From: Mycolicibacterium rhodesiae JS60
Lineage (GTDB): Bacteria; Actinomycetota; Actinomycetes; Mycobacteriales; Mycobacteriaceae
Reading direction: 5' to 3'
DNA length: 64,000 bases
NCBI GenBank assembly: GCA_000230935.2
Contig: AGIQ01000002.1
Span: forward strand, 124,001-188,000
This document shows positions 49,355-58,117 of the stretch, piece by piece. The number at the start of each line of letters is the position of its first letter. The stretch's first letter is position 1. The notes beneath the pieces are model-generated. The model searched no databases. It worked only from the letters and a program-made list of their open reading frames with translations, and had not been told where the DNA came from. The position numbers were made by a program, and so were the translations under genes.

Positions 49355-49861
49355 CGACCATCCGGCGTCTGCTCGCCACCGCGCTGCTGATCGCCATCAC
49401 GGCGCTTGCGGGAACCGCGGTTGCCCGGGCTCACGCCACGCGAGTCGCCGCCGACCCGCCGCCCGATTCGTCACTGGCCACGGCACCCGTCGCGGGTCAG
49501 TGCCACCTTCAACGAGCAGCTACCCACGGACTTCGCCGCGATGACCGTCGTGGGACCCGACGGGAATCTCTGGTCCGACGGACCCCCGCAGGTGCAGGGC
49601 GCCGTGGTCAGCGTCGGGGTGCGGCCACTCGGCCCGGCCGGGACCTACACCGTGAACTACCGGGTCACCTCGGCCGACGGCCATGTCGTGTCCGGCTCCT
49701 GGTCGTTCACGCTGACCGCGGCGGGCGAGGGCACACCCGGTCCCCCGGCCTCGGCCCTGGTAGACCCGCCCGAGCGGCCTCTGCCGGTCTGGCCGTTCGT
49801 CGTCGGCGCCGCGGCGGTGATCGGCAGCGGCATCATCTGGTCGCGACTACGCCGTTCGTGA
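49351..49861 (+). pseudogene. copC: CopC copper-resistance protein, frameshifted
   Basis: A CopC-type periplasmic copper carrier whose reading frame is broken by a +1 shift. The first frame (TTG start at 49351, overlapping the YcnI stop as TTGA) gives the signal peptide and the mature N-terminus AHATRVAADPPPDSSLATAP. The rest, SRVSATFNEQLP through SADGHVVSGSWSF and a C-terminal membrane segment, lies in the next frame and stops at 49861. Removing one C from the CCC at 49486-49488 restores a single 169-residue ORF. Mutation or homopolymer sequencing error are both possible. Confidence 0.85.
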
Positions 49862-49946
49862 GCAGGGCCGGACGGCCGATCCTCGCCTGGCATGATGGGT
49901 GCCATTGCCGGCGTTCGCGACTAGATATTGCAAAGGAGCGCACCAG

Positions 49947-50420
49947 ATGGCAGAAGCGCAGGACCAGCCCGAGGAGGGCCAGGACGCCACGCCGCCGCCG
50001 GGGCCGCCGCCCCCTGAGCAGGCCGCTGCCAAAAAGCAGCCGGCCAAGAAGGCGCCGGCCAAGAAAGCCGTGAAGAAGGCGCCGGCCAAGAAAGCGCCCA
50101 CGAAGGCCACCGGCGCCGCCCCTGCCAAGAAGGCCGCGCCCCGAAAGGCCCCGGCCAAGAAGGTGGCACCGCCCGCCGAGCCCCCCAGCCCGGCCGAGCT
50201 CGCCACGGGCAATGGCTCGCCGCCGGTCACCGACGGCGCCCGTGCGGCGGCTGCCACCGCCAAGTCGTCGGTGGAGCAGGCTGACAATCCCGTACCGCCG
50301 CCGGCCCCGGTACCCGCCCCGCAGTCCGGGCGCTCGCCGCTGCCGTTCGCTGTCGCCTTCGCGGTGACCGTGCTGATCGCTCTGCTGGTGCGCCGCCTGC
50401 GGCACCGGCGGACCGAGTGA
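49947..50420 (+). CDS. hns: Lys/Ala/Pro-rich Hns-like protein with C-terminal membrane anchor (Rv3852)
   Basis: A 157-residue protein with an N-terminal acidic, Pro-rich stretch, then tandem [12 protein letters not shown] repeats (about residues 30-75) resembling histone H1 tails, and a C-terminal transmembrane helix ([18 protein letters not shown]). It corresponds to Rv3852, named hns but reported not to be needed for nucleoid compaction. The ATG at 49947 has an AAAGGAG ribosome-binding site eight bases upstream. Its end overlaps the rraA start. The combination of DNA-binding repeats and membrane anchor suggests tethering of DNA or another polyanion to the membrane. Confidence 0.92.
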   Translation: MAEAQDQPEEGQDATPPPGPPPPEQAAAKKQPAKKAPAKKAVKKAPAKKAPTKATGAAPAKKAAPRKAPAKKVAPPAEPPSPAELATGNGSPPVTDGARAAAATAKSSVEQADNPVPPPAPVPAPQSGRSPLPFAVAFAVTVLIALLVRRLRHRRTE

Positions 50421-50902
50421 GCATGGCCGTCACATTCCGTGCCACGGCCGATCTCGTCGACGACATCGGATCCGAGGTCCGCAGCTGCGATGTCCAGTTC
50501 CGCCAATTCGGCGGCCGCACCGAGTTCGCGGGCCCGATCAGCACGGTGCGCTGCTTCCAGGACAACGCCCTGTTGAAATCGGTGCTGTCCGAGCCGGGCC
50601 GCGGGCGCGTTCTGGTGGTCGACGGCGACGCATCGGTACACACCGCGCTGGTCGGTGACCTGATCGCGGAGCTGGGCCGATCCAATGGCTGGGCCGGACT
50701 CATCGTGCACGGCGCCGTGCGCGACGCCACCACGCTGCGCACACTCGACATCGGTATCAAGGCGCTGGGAACCAATCCCCGCAAGAGCACCAAGACCGGC
50801 GCCGGTGAACGCGATGTCACCGTCAGCTTCGGCGGTGTCAGCTTCGTGCCCGGCGAGGTCGCCTACAGCGACGACGACGGGATCGTCGTCACCTCCAGCT
50901 AA
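50417..50902 (+). CDS. rraA: RraA-family protein (RNase E regulator / HMG-type aldolase)
   Basis: A 161-residue protein of the RraA family. Members either inhibit RNase E or act as 4-hydroxy-4-methyl-2-oxoglutarate aldolases. The aldolase-type G-D and R-D motifs ([16 protein letters not shown]) are present, and the fold core follows Rv3853 (157 residues). It starts with GTG (50417), overlapping the hns stop as GTGA; an ATG at 50423 is an alternative. Its stop overlaps that of ethA on the other strand. Confidence 0.93.
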   Translation: MSMAVTFRATADLVDDIGSEVRSCDVQFRQFGGRTEFAGPISTVRCFQDNALLKSVLSEPGRGRVLVVDGDASVHTALVGDLIAELGRSNGWAGLIVHGAVRDATTLRTLDIGIKALGTNPRKSTKTGAGERDVTVSFGGVSFVPGEVAYSDDDGIVVTSS

Positions 50903-52368
50903 ACGCTCACCGGGACACGGTGTTTGGCGAAGCTCAGCGCTTCGTCGTCGACCTTGCCGTGCCGGATCAGTCCCAGGTCCAGCAGATAGTTCTGCTTGAG
51001 CCGCCACGGGGCCCGTGAACCGGCCTTCGGCAGGTGGTCCAGGGCCCGCAAAACGTAGCCGGGGGTGAAGTCCATTAGCGGACGTTCCTCGATGTCGGCA
51101 CCGGGTTGCGTGGGTACGACGTGGTCATATCCTCCCGCATCCATGTAATTCAGTACGCGGCAGACGAATTCGGAGACCAGGTCAGCCTTCAACGTCCATG
51201 ACGCATTGGTGTAGCCGATGGTGAAGGCCATGTTCGGCACGCCGGAGAGCATCATGCCCTTGTAGGTCATCGTGGTGGTGAGGTCGAGCGGTTCACCGTC
51301 CTTGCGGATCTCGGCACCTCCGAACAGTTGGAGATTCAAACCGGTTGCGGTGACGATGATGTCGGCTGCCAGCTCCCGGCCTGAGGTCAGTTTGATGCCT
51401 GTCGGCGTGAAGCGCTCGATCGTGTCGGTGACCACCTCGGCCTGACCCTTGCGGATGGTGCGGAACAGATCTCCATTGGGCGCCAAGCACAGTCGCTCGT
51501 CCCAGACCCGGTAGCTCGGGCCGAAGTGCTTGTTCACGTCGTAACCCTCGGGCAGCCGGCGCTGCGCCATCGTCATCAGCTGCTTGCGCATGAAGTTCGG
51601 GAACCGCCGGGCCAGCCGGTACTGCGCGGACTGGAACAGGATGCTCTTCCATCGGTTGGCGATATAGGCGGCTTTGGCGGGCAGCAGCTTGTTCATCCGG
51701 ACGGCGAAGGAGTCGACGTCGGGCAGCGAACCGATGTAGGTCGGTGAGCGCTGCAGCATCGTGACGTGCCCGGCACCCGAATTGGCAAGGGCGGGAATGA
51801 GAGTCACGGCAGTCGCGCCACTGCCGATCACCACAACCCGCTTGCCGGCGTAGTCGAGATCCTCGGGCCAATGCTGGGGGTGAACGATGGTGCCGGTGAA
51901 GTCTTCGGAACCGGGGAATTCCGGCGAGTAGCCCTGGTCGTAGTCGTAATAACCACTGCAGGCGAACAGGAACGAGCAGGTGATGTCCTTCTGCTCGCCG
52001 CCGGACTCGACGCGCACCGTCCACTGGTTGTCCGCGCTGGACCAGTCGGCGGCCACCACACGCTGGCGAAAGCGGATGTGCTTGTCGATGCCGGACTCGC
52101 GGACCGTCTCGTTGAGGTAGGCCATGATCGAGGGTCCGTCGGCGATCGCCTTCTGCGACGTCCAGGGCTTGAACCGGAAGCCCAGCGTGAACATGTCGGA
52201 GTCCGATCGGATGCCGGGGTATTTGAACAGGTCCCAGGTGCCCCCGAGATTCTCCCGGCGCTCCAGGATCACGAAGTCCTTCGACGGGCAGCGGTCCTGC
52301 AGATGCCAGGCAGCGCTGATCCCGGAGATTCCGGCGCCCACGATCACCACATCGACGTGTTCAGTCAT
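50899..52368 (-). CDS. ethA: Baeyer-Villiger monooxygenase EthA
   Basis: FAD/NADPH monooxygenase that activates the prodrug ethionamide in M. tuberculosis; the native role is oxygenation of ketones such as long-chain or mycolate-related ones. From the ATG at 52368 the protein has 489 residues, the same as M. tuberculosis EthA, and begins [21 protein letters not shown] with the FAD GxGxxG motif; a start nine bases earlier is possible. The second Rossmann motif [11 protein letters not shown] and the BVMO fingerprint are present. It is divergent from its repressor EthR with a 77-base operator region. Confidence 0.96.
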   Translation of the reverse strand: MTEHVDVVIVGAGISGISAAWHLQDRCPSKDFVILERRENLGGTWDLFKYPGIRSDSDMFTLGFRFKPWTSQKAIADGPSIMAYLNETVRESGIDKHIRFRQRVVAADWSSADNQWTVRVESGGEQKDITCSFLFACSGYYDYDQGYSPEFPGSEDFTGTIVHPQHWPEDLDYAGKRVVVIGSGATAVTLIPALANSGAGHVTMLQRSPTYIGSLPDVDSFAVRMNKLLPAKAAYIANRWKSILFQSAQYRLARRFPNFMRKQLMTMAQRRLPEGYDVNKHFGPSYRVWDERLCLAPNGDLFRTIRKGQAEVVTDTIERFTPTGIKLTSGRELAADIIVTATGLNLQLFGGAEIRKDGEPLDLTTTMTYKGMMLSGVPNMAFTIGYTNASWTLKADLVSEFVCRVLNYMDAGGYDHVVPTQPGADIEERPLMDFTPGYVLRALDHLPKAGSRAPWRLKQNYLLDLGLIRHGKVDDEALSFAKHRVPVSV

Positions 52369-52381
52369 GCAGGCCACGCTA

Positions 52382-52436
52382 TCAACACTGTGTTGAATAG
52401 GTCAACGGTGTGTTGAATAATTCGACACCCTGTAAA
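52382..52436. promoter_or_regulatory. EthR operator with 20-bp phased repeats
   Basis: Three repeats spaced exactly 20 bases apart lie between ethA and ethR: TCAACACTGTGTTGA (52382-52396), TCAACGGTGTGTTGA (52402-52416) and the weaker TCGACACCCTGTAAA (from 52422). The first is nearly palindromic (TCAACAC/GTGTTGA). This agrees with the multiple cooperative binding of EthR known at the M. tuberculosis ethA-ethR intergenic region. The tandem arrangement would let an EthR oligomer cover both promoters. Confidence 0.85.
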
Positions 52437-52445
52437 GTAACGCCC

Positions 52446-53108
52446 GTGCCAGCTGCCACACCAACCCGCGTTCGCGGCCGTCGCGCCACCCGCCCCTCCG
52501 GCGACGATCGTGAGGCGGCCATCCTGCGCACGCTGGAGGACATGCTCGAGCAACGGCCGTTCACCGAGATCTCGGTGGACGACCTCGCCAAGGGCGCCGG
52601 CCTGTCCCGCCCGACCTTCTACTTCTATTTCGCGTCCAAGGACGCGGTGCTGGTGCGTCTGTTCGCCAAGGCGATCACGGCCTCGGGGGCGCAACAGCAA
52701 GGACAGCAACAGACCGACGCCGTCCCCGAACACCCGCAGCAAGGCTGGCACGACGGCATCTACGCGTTCTTCGATACGCTGCGCCCGCATCGGGCGGTCG
52801 TGCTCGCCGGGTTGGCGGCCATGGCCACCAACGCCGAGCTGCGCGAGATGTGGACGACGTTCATGACCGGCTGGATCGATTACACGGCCGGGCTGATCAC
52901 CAGGGAGCGGGACCGGGGCGCGGCGCCCGACACGATTCCGGCTCATGATCTGGCGACGGCGCTGAACCTGATGAACGAGCGTGTGGTGTTCGCCGCCCAG
53001 GGCAGCCAGAAGCCGACCCTGCCGGAAGCCGCCGCCCTGGAAGCCCTCGCCCATATCTGGATCGCCAGCATCTACGGCGGGGCTGGGGTTTCTGCGGCCT
53101 CGGTTTGA
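52446..53108 (+). CDS. ethR: TetR-family repressor EthR
   Basis: A 220-residue TetR-type repressor of ethA. The HTH lies at about residues 35-65 (ISVDDLAKGAGLSRPTFYFYF, matching M. tuberculosis EthR almost exactly) and the C-terminal domain forms the ligand pocket for hydrophobic effectors. The GTG at 52446 gives a start MPAATPTRVRGRRATRPSGDD like the known protein (216 residues); an earlier ATG in frame would extend into the operator. The region between residues 90 and 115 (GQQQTDAVPEHPQQG) differs from the M. tuberculosis protein. Confidence 0.94.
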   Translation: MPAATPTRVRGRRATRPSGDDREAAILRTLEDMLEQRPFTEISVDDLAKGAGLSRPTFYFYFASKDAVLVRLFAKAITASGAQQQGQQQTDAVPEHPQQGWHDGIYAFFDTLRPHRAVVLAGLAAMATNAELREMWTTFMTGWIDYTAGLITRERDRGAAPDTIPAHDLATALNLMNERVVFAAQGSQKPTLPEAAALEALAHIWIASIYGGAGVSAASV

Positions 53109-53163
53109 TTCCGGCTTCGCATATTGGATTCGTCTCCCGAGCGGGTGGCCCTAGTCTGGCGGG

Positions 53164-55686
53164 GTGCCGGAGCCACACCCCACGACGGGCGCCACCGTTG
53201 CCAAGCTCGCGTTGTACTGCGTGTTGGCCGGTGTCTTGGTGGCGGCCATGCTCTTTCCCCTCGCAGGCGGTGCGGGCGTCGTCGTCAATCACGCCTCCGA
53301 TGTGGCCGCACAGGACTCGACGGACTTGATGACGGGCGAGGTGCCCACGGTCTCCACGATGGTCGACGCCGAAGGAAATCCGATCGCCTGGATCTACGCG
53401 CAACGGCGCTGGCCGGTACCCAGCGACCGGATCGCCGCCACGATGAAGCTGGCGATCATCTCGATCGAGGACAAGCGGTTCGTCGACCACAACGGCGTCG
53501 ACGTCCAGGGCACCCTGACCGGACTCATCGGCTACCTCAGGGGTGATCTGGACACCCGCGGCGGGTCGACGATCGAGCAGCAGTACGTCAAGAACTACAA
53601 CTTGTTGGTCAACGCCCAGACCGACGCCGAGCGGCGGGCGGCGATCGAGACGACGCCCGCGCGCAAGCTGCGTGAGATCCGGATGGCCCTGGCCTTGGAC
53701 AAGGCGCTCAACAAAGAGGAGATCCTCACCCGTTACCTGAATCTGGTCTACTTCGGCAACGGTGCGTACGGCGTCCAAGACGCCGCCAAGACGTACTTCG
53801 GCATCAATGCCAGCGACCTGAACTGGCAGCAGGCTGCCCTGCTGGCCGGGATCGTCCAGTCGACCAGTGCATTGAACCCCTACACCAACCCCGACGCCGC
53901 CCTGGCCCGCCGCAACGTGGTGCTCGACACGTTGATCGAGAACGAGCCCGCCAGGGCCGTGGAGCTACGCGCCGCCCGCGAGCAACCGCTGGGCATCCTG
54001 CCGCAGCCCAACAGTCTGCCGCAGGGCTGTATCGCAGCCGGCGACCGCGGCTTCTTCTGCGACTACGTGCTGCAGTACCTGGCCCGTGCCGGACTGTCCA
54101 AAGAGGAAGTGGCGCGCAACGGCTATCTGATCCGCACGACTCTGGACCCGCGGGTTCAGAACAGCGTCAAGAAGGCGATCGACACCGTCGCCAGCCCGAC
54201 GCTGGACGGGGTCGCCAGCGTGATGAGCGTCATCCAGCCCGGCAAGACCAGCCACAAGGTGCTCGCGATGGGCGACAACCGCAACTACGGTCTGCAACTC
54301 GATGCCGGCCAGACCGTGCAGCCCCAGCCCTTCTCGTTGGCCGGCGACGGGGCCGGTTCGATCTTCAAGATCTTCACCACCGCGGCCGCGCTCGACATGG
54401 GGATGGGTATCAACGCCCAGCTCGACGTTCCAGCGCAGTTTCAGGGCAAGGGCCTGGGCACCAGCAACAGCCCGGGATGCCCTAAGGAGACCTGGTGTGT
54501 GAAGAACGCCGGCAACTACCGCAGCCCGATGAGCGTGACCGATGCGCTGGCGCAGTCGCCCAACACCGCCTTCGCCCGGCTGATCGGACAGGTCGGCGTG
54601 CCCCGCGCGGTCGACATGGCGGTCAAGTTGGGTTTACGGTCCTACGCCGAACCCGGCACCGCGCGAGCCTACGAGCCGAACAGCAACGAAAGCCTGGCCG
54701 ATTTCGTCAAGCGACAGAACCTCGGCTCGTTCACGCTGGGCCCGTTCGAACTCAACGCGCTGGAATTATCCAACGTCGCAGCCACATTGGCCTCCGGCGG
54801 GATGTGGTGCCCGCCCAGCCCGGTCGACAAGATCTTCGACCGCAACGGCCGCGAGGTCGCGGTCGAAACACAAACCTGCGAGCAGGTGGTACCCGAAGGC
54901 CTGGCCAATACGCTGGCTAATGCGCTGTCCAAGGACACCACCAGCGGCACCGGCGCGGCTTCGGCCGGCTCGGCGGGCTGGAGCCTGCCGATGGCCGGCA
55001 AGACCGGCACCACCGAATCGCACCGCTCGTCAGGGTTTCTCGGCTTCACCAATCAATACGCCGCGGCCAACTACATCTTCGACGACTCCACCAACCCCGG
55101 CGGCCTGTGCTCATATCCGCTGCGTAAGTGCGGCTACGGCAACCTCTACGGCGGCAACGAACCCGCCCGAACCTGGTTCCTGGCGATGAAACCGGTCGCC
55201 GAAGACTTCGGCCCGATCTCGCTGCCGCCCACCGACCCCCGCTATGTCGAAGGCGGCCCGGGCAGTACGGTGCCCAAGGTCACCGGCTTGAACTTCGACG
55301 CCGCGCGAAAGCGGCTTCGCGAAGCCGGTTTCCAGGTCGCAGACCTGCCCACCCCGATCAACAGCTTCTCGTCGAGGGGAGCGGTGGTGGGCACCACCCC
55401 GTCGGGCAAGACCATTCCTGGGTCGATCATCACGATCAACACCAGCAACGGAATCCCGCCCGCACCGCCGCCGGATCTGGCCCCACCGCCGCCACCTCCC
55501 CCACCGGACGCCCCGCCACCCGACGTCAACGTCATCAACATCCCCGGCCTGCCGCCGATCACGCTACCGATGTGGCCGCCACCACCGCCACCGCCGCCGC
55601 CGGCACCCGAGCCACCGCCGCCGCCACCACCGCCGGCACCCGAGCCACCGCCTCCGCCACCGCCGGACGCGCCGCCACCGGCGTAG
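53164..55686 (+). CDS. Bifunctional class A penicillin-binding protein with PASTA domain
   Basis: An 840-residue PonA2/PonA3-type enzyme. A membrane anchor (about residues 15-35) is followed by the transglycosylase domain with EDKRFVDHNG (catalytic Glu) and RGGSTIEQQ, then the transpeptidase domain with GSIFKIF (SxxK serine), SPN and KTGT motifs, then one PASTA domain (about 695-760) and a proline-rich tail. The PASTA domain argues for the PonA2 group; paralogues named PonA3 exist in fast-growing species and one cannot tell which is meant without comparison. It makes and cross-links peptidoglycan outside the membrane. The GTG at 53164 is 55 bases after ethR. Confidence 0.93.
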   Translation: MPEPHPTTGATVAKLALYCVLAGVLVAAMLFPLAGGAGVVVNHASDVAAQDSTDLMTGEVPTVSTMVDAEGNPIAWIYAQRRWPVPSDRIAATMKLAIISIEDKRFVDHNGVDVQGTLTGLIGYLRGDLDTRGGSTIEQQYVKNYNLLVNAQTDAERRAAIETTPARKLREIRMALALDKALNKEEILTRYLNLVYFGNGAYGVQDAAKTYFGINASDLNWQQAALLAGIVQSTSALNPYTNPDAALARRNVVLDTLIENEPARAVELRAAREQPLGILPQPNSLPQGCIAAGDRGFFCDYVLQYLARAGLSKEEVARNGYLIRTTLDPRVQNSVKKAIDTVASPTLDGVASVMSVIQPGKTSHKVLAMGDNRNYGLQLDAGQTVQPQPFSLAGDGAGSIFKIFTTAAALDMGMGINAQLDVPAQFQGKGLGTSNSPGCPKETWCVKNAGNYRSPMSVTDALAQSPNTAFARLIGQVGVPRAVDMAVKLGLRSYAEPGTARAYEPNSNESLADFVKRQNLGSFTLGPFELNALELSNVAATLASGGMWCPPSPVDKIFDRNGREVAVETQTCEQVVPEGLANTLANALSKDTTSGTGAASAGSAGWSLPMAGKTGTTESHRSSGFLGFTNQYAAANYIFDDSTNPGGLCSYPLRKCGYGNLYGGNEPARTWFLAMKPVAEDFGPISLPPTDPRYVEGGPGSTVPKVTGLNFDAARKRLREAGFQVADLPTPINSFSSRGAVVGTTPSGKTIPGSIITINTSNGIPPAPPPDLAPPPPPPPPDAPPPDVNVINIPGLPPITLPMWPPPPPPPPPAPEPPPPPPPPAPEPPPPPPPDAPPPA

Positions 55687-55711
55687 CGGTGTCGGAGCCG
55701 CATGCGAACAT

Positions 55712-56917
55712 GTGTTCGTGTTCGGCGATCGGGCGACCATCCTGCACGCTGATCTCGACTCGTTTTACGCCTCGGTCGAGCAGCGCGACGACCCGACGCT
55801 GCGGGGCCGTCCGGTGATCGTTGGGGCCGGTGTGGTGCTGGCCGCCAGCTACGAGGCCAAGGCCTACGGGGTGTGCACCGCGATGGGCGGTCACCAGGCG
55901 CGCCGGCTGTGCCCGGCTGCGGTGGTCGTCCCGCCGCGGATGTCGGCCTACAGCCAAGCCAGCGACGACGTATTCGCGGTGTTCCGCGACACCACGCCGC
56001 TGGTCGAGCCGCTCTCCGTGGACGAAGCCTTCCTGGACGTGGCCGGGCTGCAGCGTCTGTCGGGCGATCCGGTCACCATCGGGGCGCGCCTGCGCCAAGA
56101 AGTACGCGACCGGGTCGGGCTGCCCATCACAGTGGGCATCGCCCGCACCAAGTTCCTGGCCAAGGTCGCCAGTCAGGAAGCCAAACCGGACGGTCTGCTG
56201 CTCGTTCCGCCGAACGGCGAGCTGGCGTTCCTGCATCCCCTGCCGGTGCGCCGACTATGGGGCGTGGGTCCCAAGACCGCCGACAAGCTCGGCGCGCACG
56301 GAATCCATACGGTCGCCCAGGTCGCCGAGCTCAGCGAGTCGACGCTGGGGTCGATGGTCGGCCCCGCGATGGGCCGGCAGCTCTACTGCCTGTCGCGCAA
56401 TATCGACCGGCGCCGGGTGAGCACCGCGCACCGCCGCCGCTCGGTGGGCGCACAGCGAGCGTTGGGCCGTCAGCGCAGAACGCCCGCCGAGCTGGATGCC
56501 GTGGTGATCGGTCTGATCGACCGGATCACCCGCCGCATGCGTTCTGCGCAGCGCACTGGTCGAACTGTGCTGTTGCGCTTACGCTTTGATGATTTCACCC
56601 GTGCCACCCGCTCACATACGATGGCCAGGGCCACCGGGGCGACGGAACCAATCCTGGCCGCCGCGCGCGGGCTGGTCGCCGCCGCCGAACCGATGATCGC
56701 CGAGCGGGGCATCACGTTGATCGGGTTCGCGGTGTCCAACATCGACGCCGCTGGCGCCCAGCAATTGGAGCTGCCGCTGGACGGTCGGCGCCCCGACACC
56801 GTGGACGTGGATGCCGCCGTCGATCAGGTCCGCCGCCGCTATGGAAATGCGGTGCTCACCCGCGGAGTGCTGGTCGGGCGAGATCCCGGTTTGGAGATGC
56901 CCCACCTGCCGGACTAG
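55712..56917 (+). CDS. Y-family DNA polymerase, DinB type
   Basis: A 401-residue translesion DNA polymerase of the DinB family. Catalytic carboxylates are Asp14 in HADLDSFYASVE and Asp104-Glu105 in LSVDEAFLD. The little-finger domain follows residue 240. A sequence QQLELPL near residue 350 fits a beta-clamp-binding motif. The DinB3 of M. smegmatis lies next to the ethA-ethR-PBP genes as here, so this is likely DinB3. It lacks the long extra C-terminus of some paralogues. The GTG at 55712 or 55718 are both possible starts. Confidence 0.92.
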   Translation: MFVFGDRATILHADLDSFYASVEQRDDPTLRGRPVIVGAGVVLAASYEAKAYGVCTAMGGHQARRLCPAAVVVPPRMSAYSQASDDVFAVFRDTTPLVEPLSVDEAFLDVAGLQRLSGDPVTIGARLRQEVRDRVGLPITVGIARTKFLAKVASQEAKPDGLLLVPPNGELAFLHPLPVRRLWGVGPKTADKLGAHGIHTVAQVAELSESTLGSMVGPAMGRQLYCLSRNIDRRRVSTAHRRRSVGAQRALGRQRRTPAELDAVVIGLIDRITRRMRSAQRTGRTVLLRLRFDDFTRATRSHTMARATGATEPILAAARGLVAAAEPMIAERGITLIGFAVSNIDAAGAQQLELPLDGRRPDTVDVDAAVDQVRRRYGNAVLTRGVLVGRDPGLEMPHLPD

Positions 56918-56932
56918 CCGAGGACTAGCCGG
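56911..56932. repeat. 11-bp tandem duplication at two convergent stop codons
   Basis: The unit GGACTAGCCGA (56911-56921) is followed by GGACTAGCCGG (56922-56932), an almost exact tandem copy. The first copy contains the stop codon of the polymerase and the second that of the TetR gene on the other strand. Replication slippage at the gene junction could account for this. Confidence 0.7.
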
Positions 56933-57578
56933 CCGGGTGCCAGCCGCGCATCGCGGCGTCCATCTGCTCGTCATCGAGCGCACCGACCGGCAGCGGCTGC
57001 TGACCTTCCCGATGGCGCATGCCCTCGAGCAGCAGCGCCACGTAGCGCCGCCACAGCTCGGAGTCGACGTGACCGGCCCACTCACTGACGGTGCCAGCGA
57101 GCATGCCGAGAATCGGCATATCGGTGGGCTCGGCATCGGGCCTGAGATATCCGTCTTCACGAGCCCGCTCGACGAGTTTCGAGATCGGCGGCGTGAGCCG
57201 AAGGCGCGCGCATTCGACTCCATAGCCGCCGTACGCGGAGCTGTAGACCATCTCGCGCAGTCCGCGGTCGCATGCGGTGAGTTCGCAGAGCTGCTCGACG
57301 AACCACACGAATCCATCCCACGAATTCTCGTGCTGTAGAGCGGTTTCCGCGGCACAGACCACTCGGTCGATACCGTCGGAGAAGATCGCGTCGAGCAACT
57401 CCTCCTTGGTGGCGAATCGCCGGTACACCGTGCCTACGCCGACGTCGGCGTGGTGGGCGATGTCGTTCAGCGTCGCCTCCAGCCCGCGCACGGCGAACAG
57501 CTCGCGCGCGGCGTCGATGACCCGCTGCCGGTTTCGCTCCGCATCTTTGCGCAGCCCGCGGCATGGTTTGTCAATCAC
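56925..57578 (-). CDS. TetR-family regulator of the mmpS-mmpL pair
   Basis: A 217-residue TetR-type regulator with N-terminal HTH at about residues 22-60 (TLNDIAHHADVGVGTVYRRF). I place the start at the GTG at 57578; an upstream ATG (57614) would add residues lying in the regulatory region. The gene is divergent from mmpS-mmpL, 113 bases apart, and is presumed to repress them, as other TetR/MarR regulators do for MmpL pumps. The ligand is unknown. Confidence 0.87.
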   Translation of the reverse strand: MIDKPCRGLRKDAERNRQRVIDAARELFAVRGLEATLNDIAHHADVGVGTVYRRFATKEELLDAIFSDGIDRVVCAAETALQHENSWDGFVWFVEQLCELTACDRGLREMVYSSAYGGYGVECARLRLTPPISKLVERAREDGYLRPDAEPTDMPILGMLAGTVSEWAGHVDSELWRRYVALLLEGMRHREGQQPLPVGALDDEQMDAAMRGWHPAG

Positions 57579-57622
57579 GAGCCCGAGTTTAGTGACGTGC
57601 CTAACGAAAACCAAGAACCGGA

Positions 57623-57662
57623 TTGACTCTATCCACTTATACCCTTAGATTGCCTAGCTAGG
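57623..57662 (+). promoter_or_regulatory. mmpS promoter with palindromic operator
   Basis: TTGACT (57623-57628) and TAGATT (57646-57651) with a spacer of 17 form a sigma-A promoter. The perfect palindrome CCTAGCTAGG (57653-57662) lies just downstream across the likely start site, an ideal repressor position. A related half TGCCTA also occurs at 57598-57603. Binding by the adjacent TetR protein is inferred. Confidence 0.6.
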
Positions 57663-57691
57663 TCACCCCGTCAACGTGGAAAGGCCTGAAT

Positions 57692-58117
57692 GTGATTGCG
57701 GTACTTAGACGCACCTGGCTGCCCGCGCTCTTTGTGGTCGCTATCGCAGTAGGCGTGGTGAGCGTGACCCACCTGAGGTCGATCTTCGGGGCCGACGGGG
57801 TTGTGGTGACACCGGTCGGTTCCGACACCGCAGACAAGTTCAATCCGAAAGTCGTCGTCTACGAGGTTTTCGGCTCGGCGACGACGGCGGTGATCAACTA
57901 CACCGACCTCAACGGATTGCCGCAGCGGACTGGTGAGGTCACCCTGCCGTGGTCGTTGCGACTCGAGACGACGGTGCCGTCCGTCATGCCAAATCTGTTG
58001 GTGCAAGGGGACGGTCAATCGATCGGCTGCCGCGTCCTCGTCGATGACGAGGTCAAGGACGAAAGGACGGCGCAGGGCGTGAACGCCGCGACGTACTGCT
58101 TGGTGAAGGCCGCATGA
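57692..58117 (+). CDS. MmpS-family accessory membrane protein
   Basis: A 141-residue MmpS protein with one N-terminal membrane helix (about residues 9-29) and a periplasmic beta-rich domain ([18 protein letters not shown]). It is the adaptor for the MmpL transporter encoded next, as in MmpS4/L4 and MmpS5/L5. The GTG start has the purine-rich GGAAAGG upstream. The stop overlaps the mmpL ATG by four bases. Confidence 0.92.
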   Translation: MIAVLRRTWLPALFVVAIAVGVVSVTHLRSIFGADGVVVTPVGSDTADKFNPKVVVYEVFGSATTAVINYTDLNGLPQRTGEVTLPWSLRLETTVPSVMPNLLVQGDGQSIGCRVLVDDEVKDERTAQGVNAATYCLVKAA

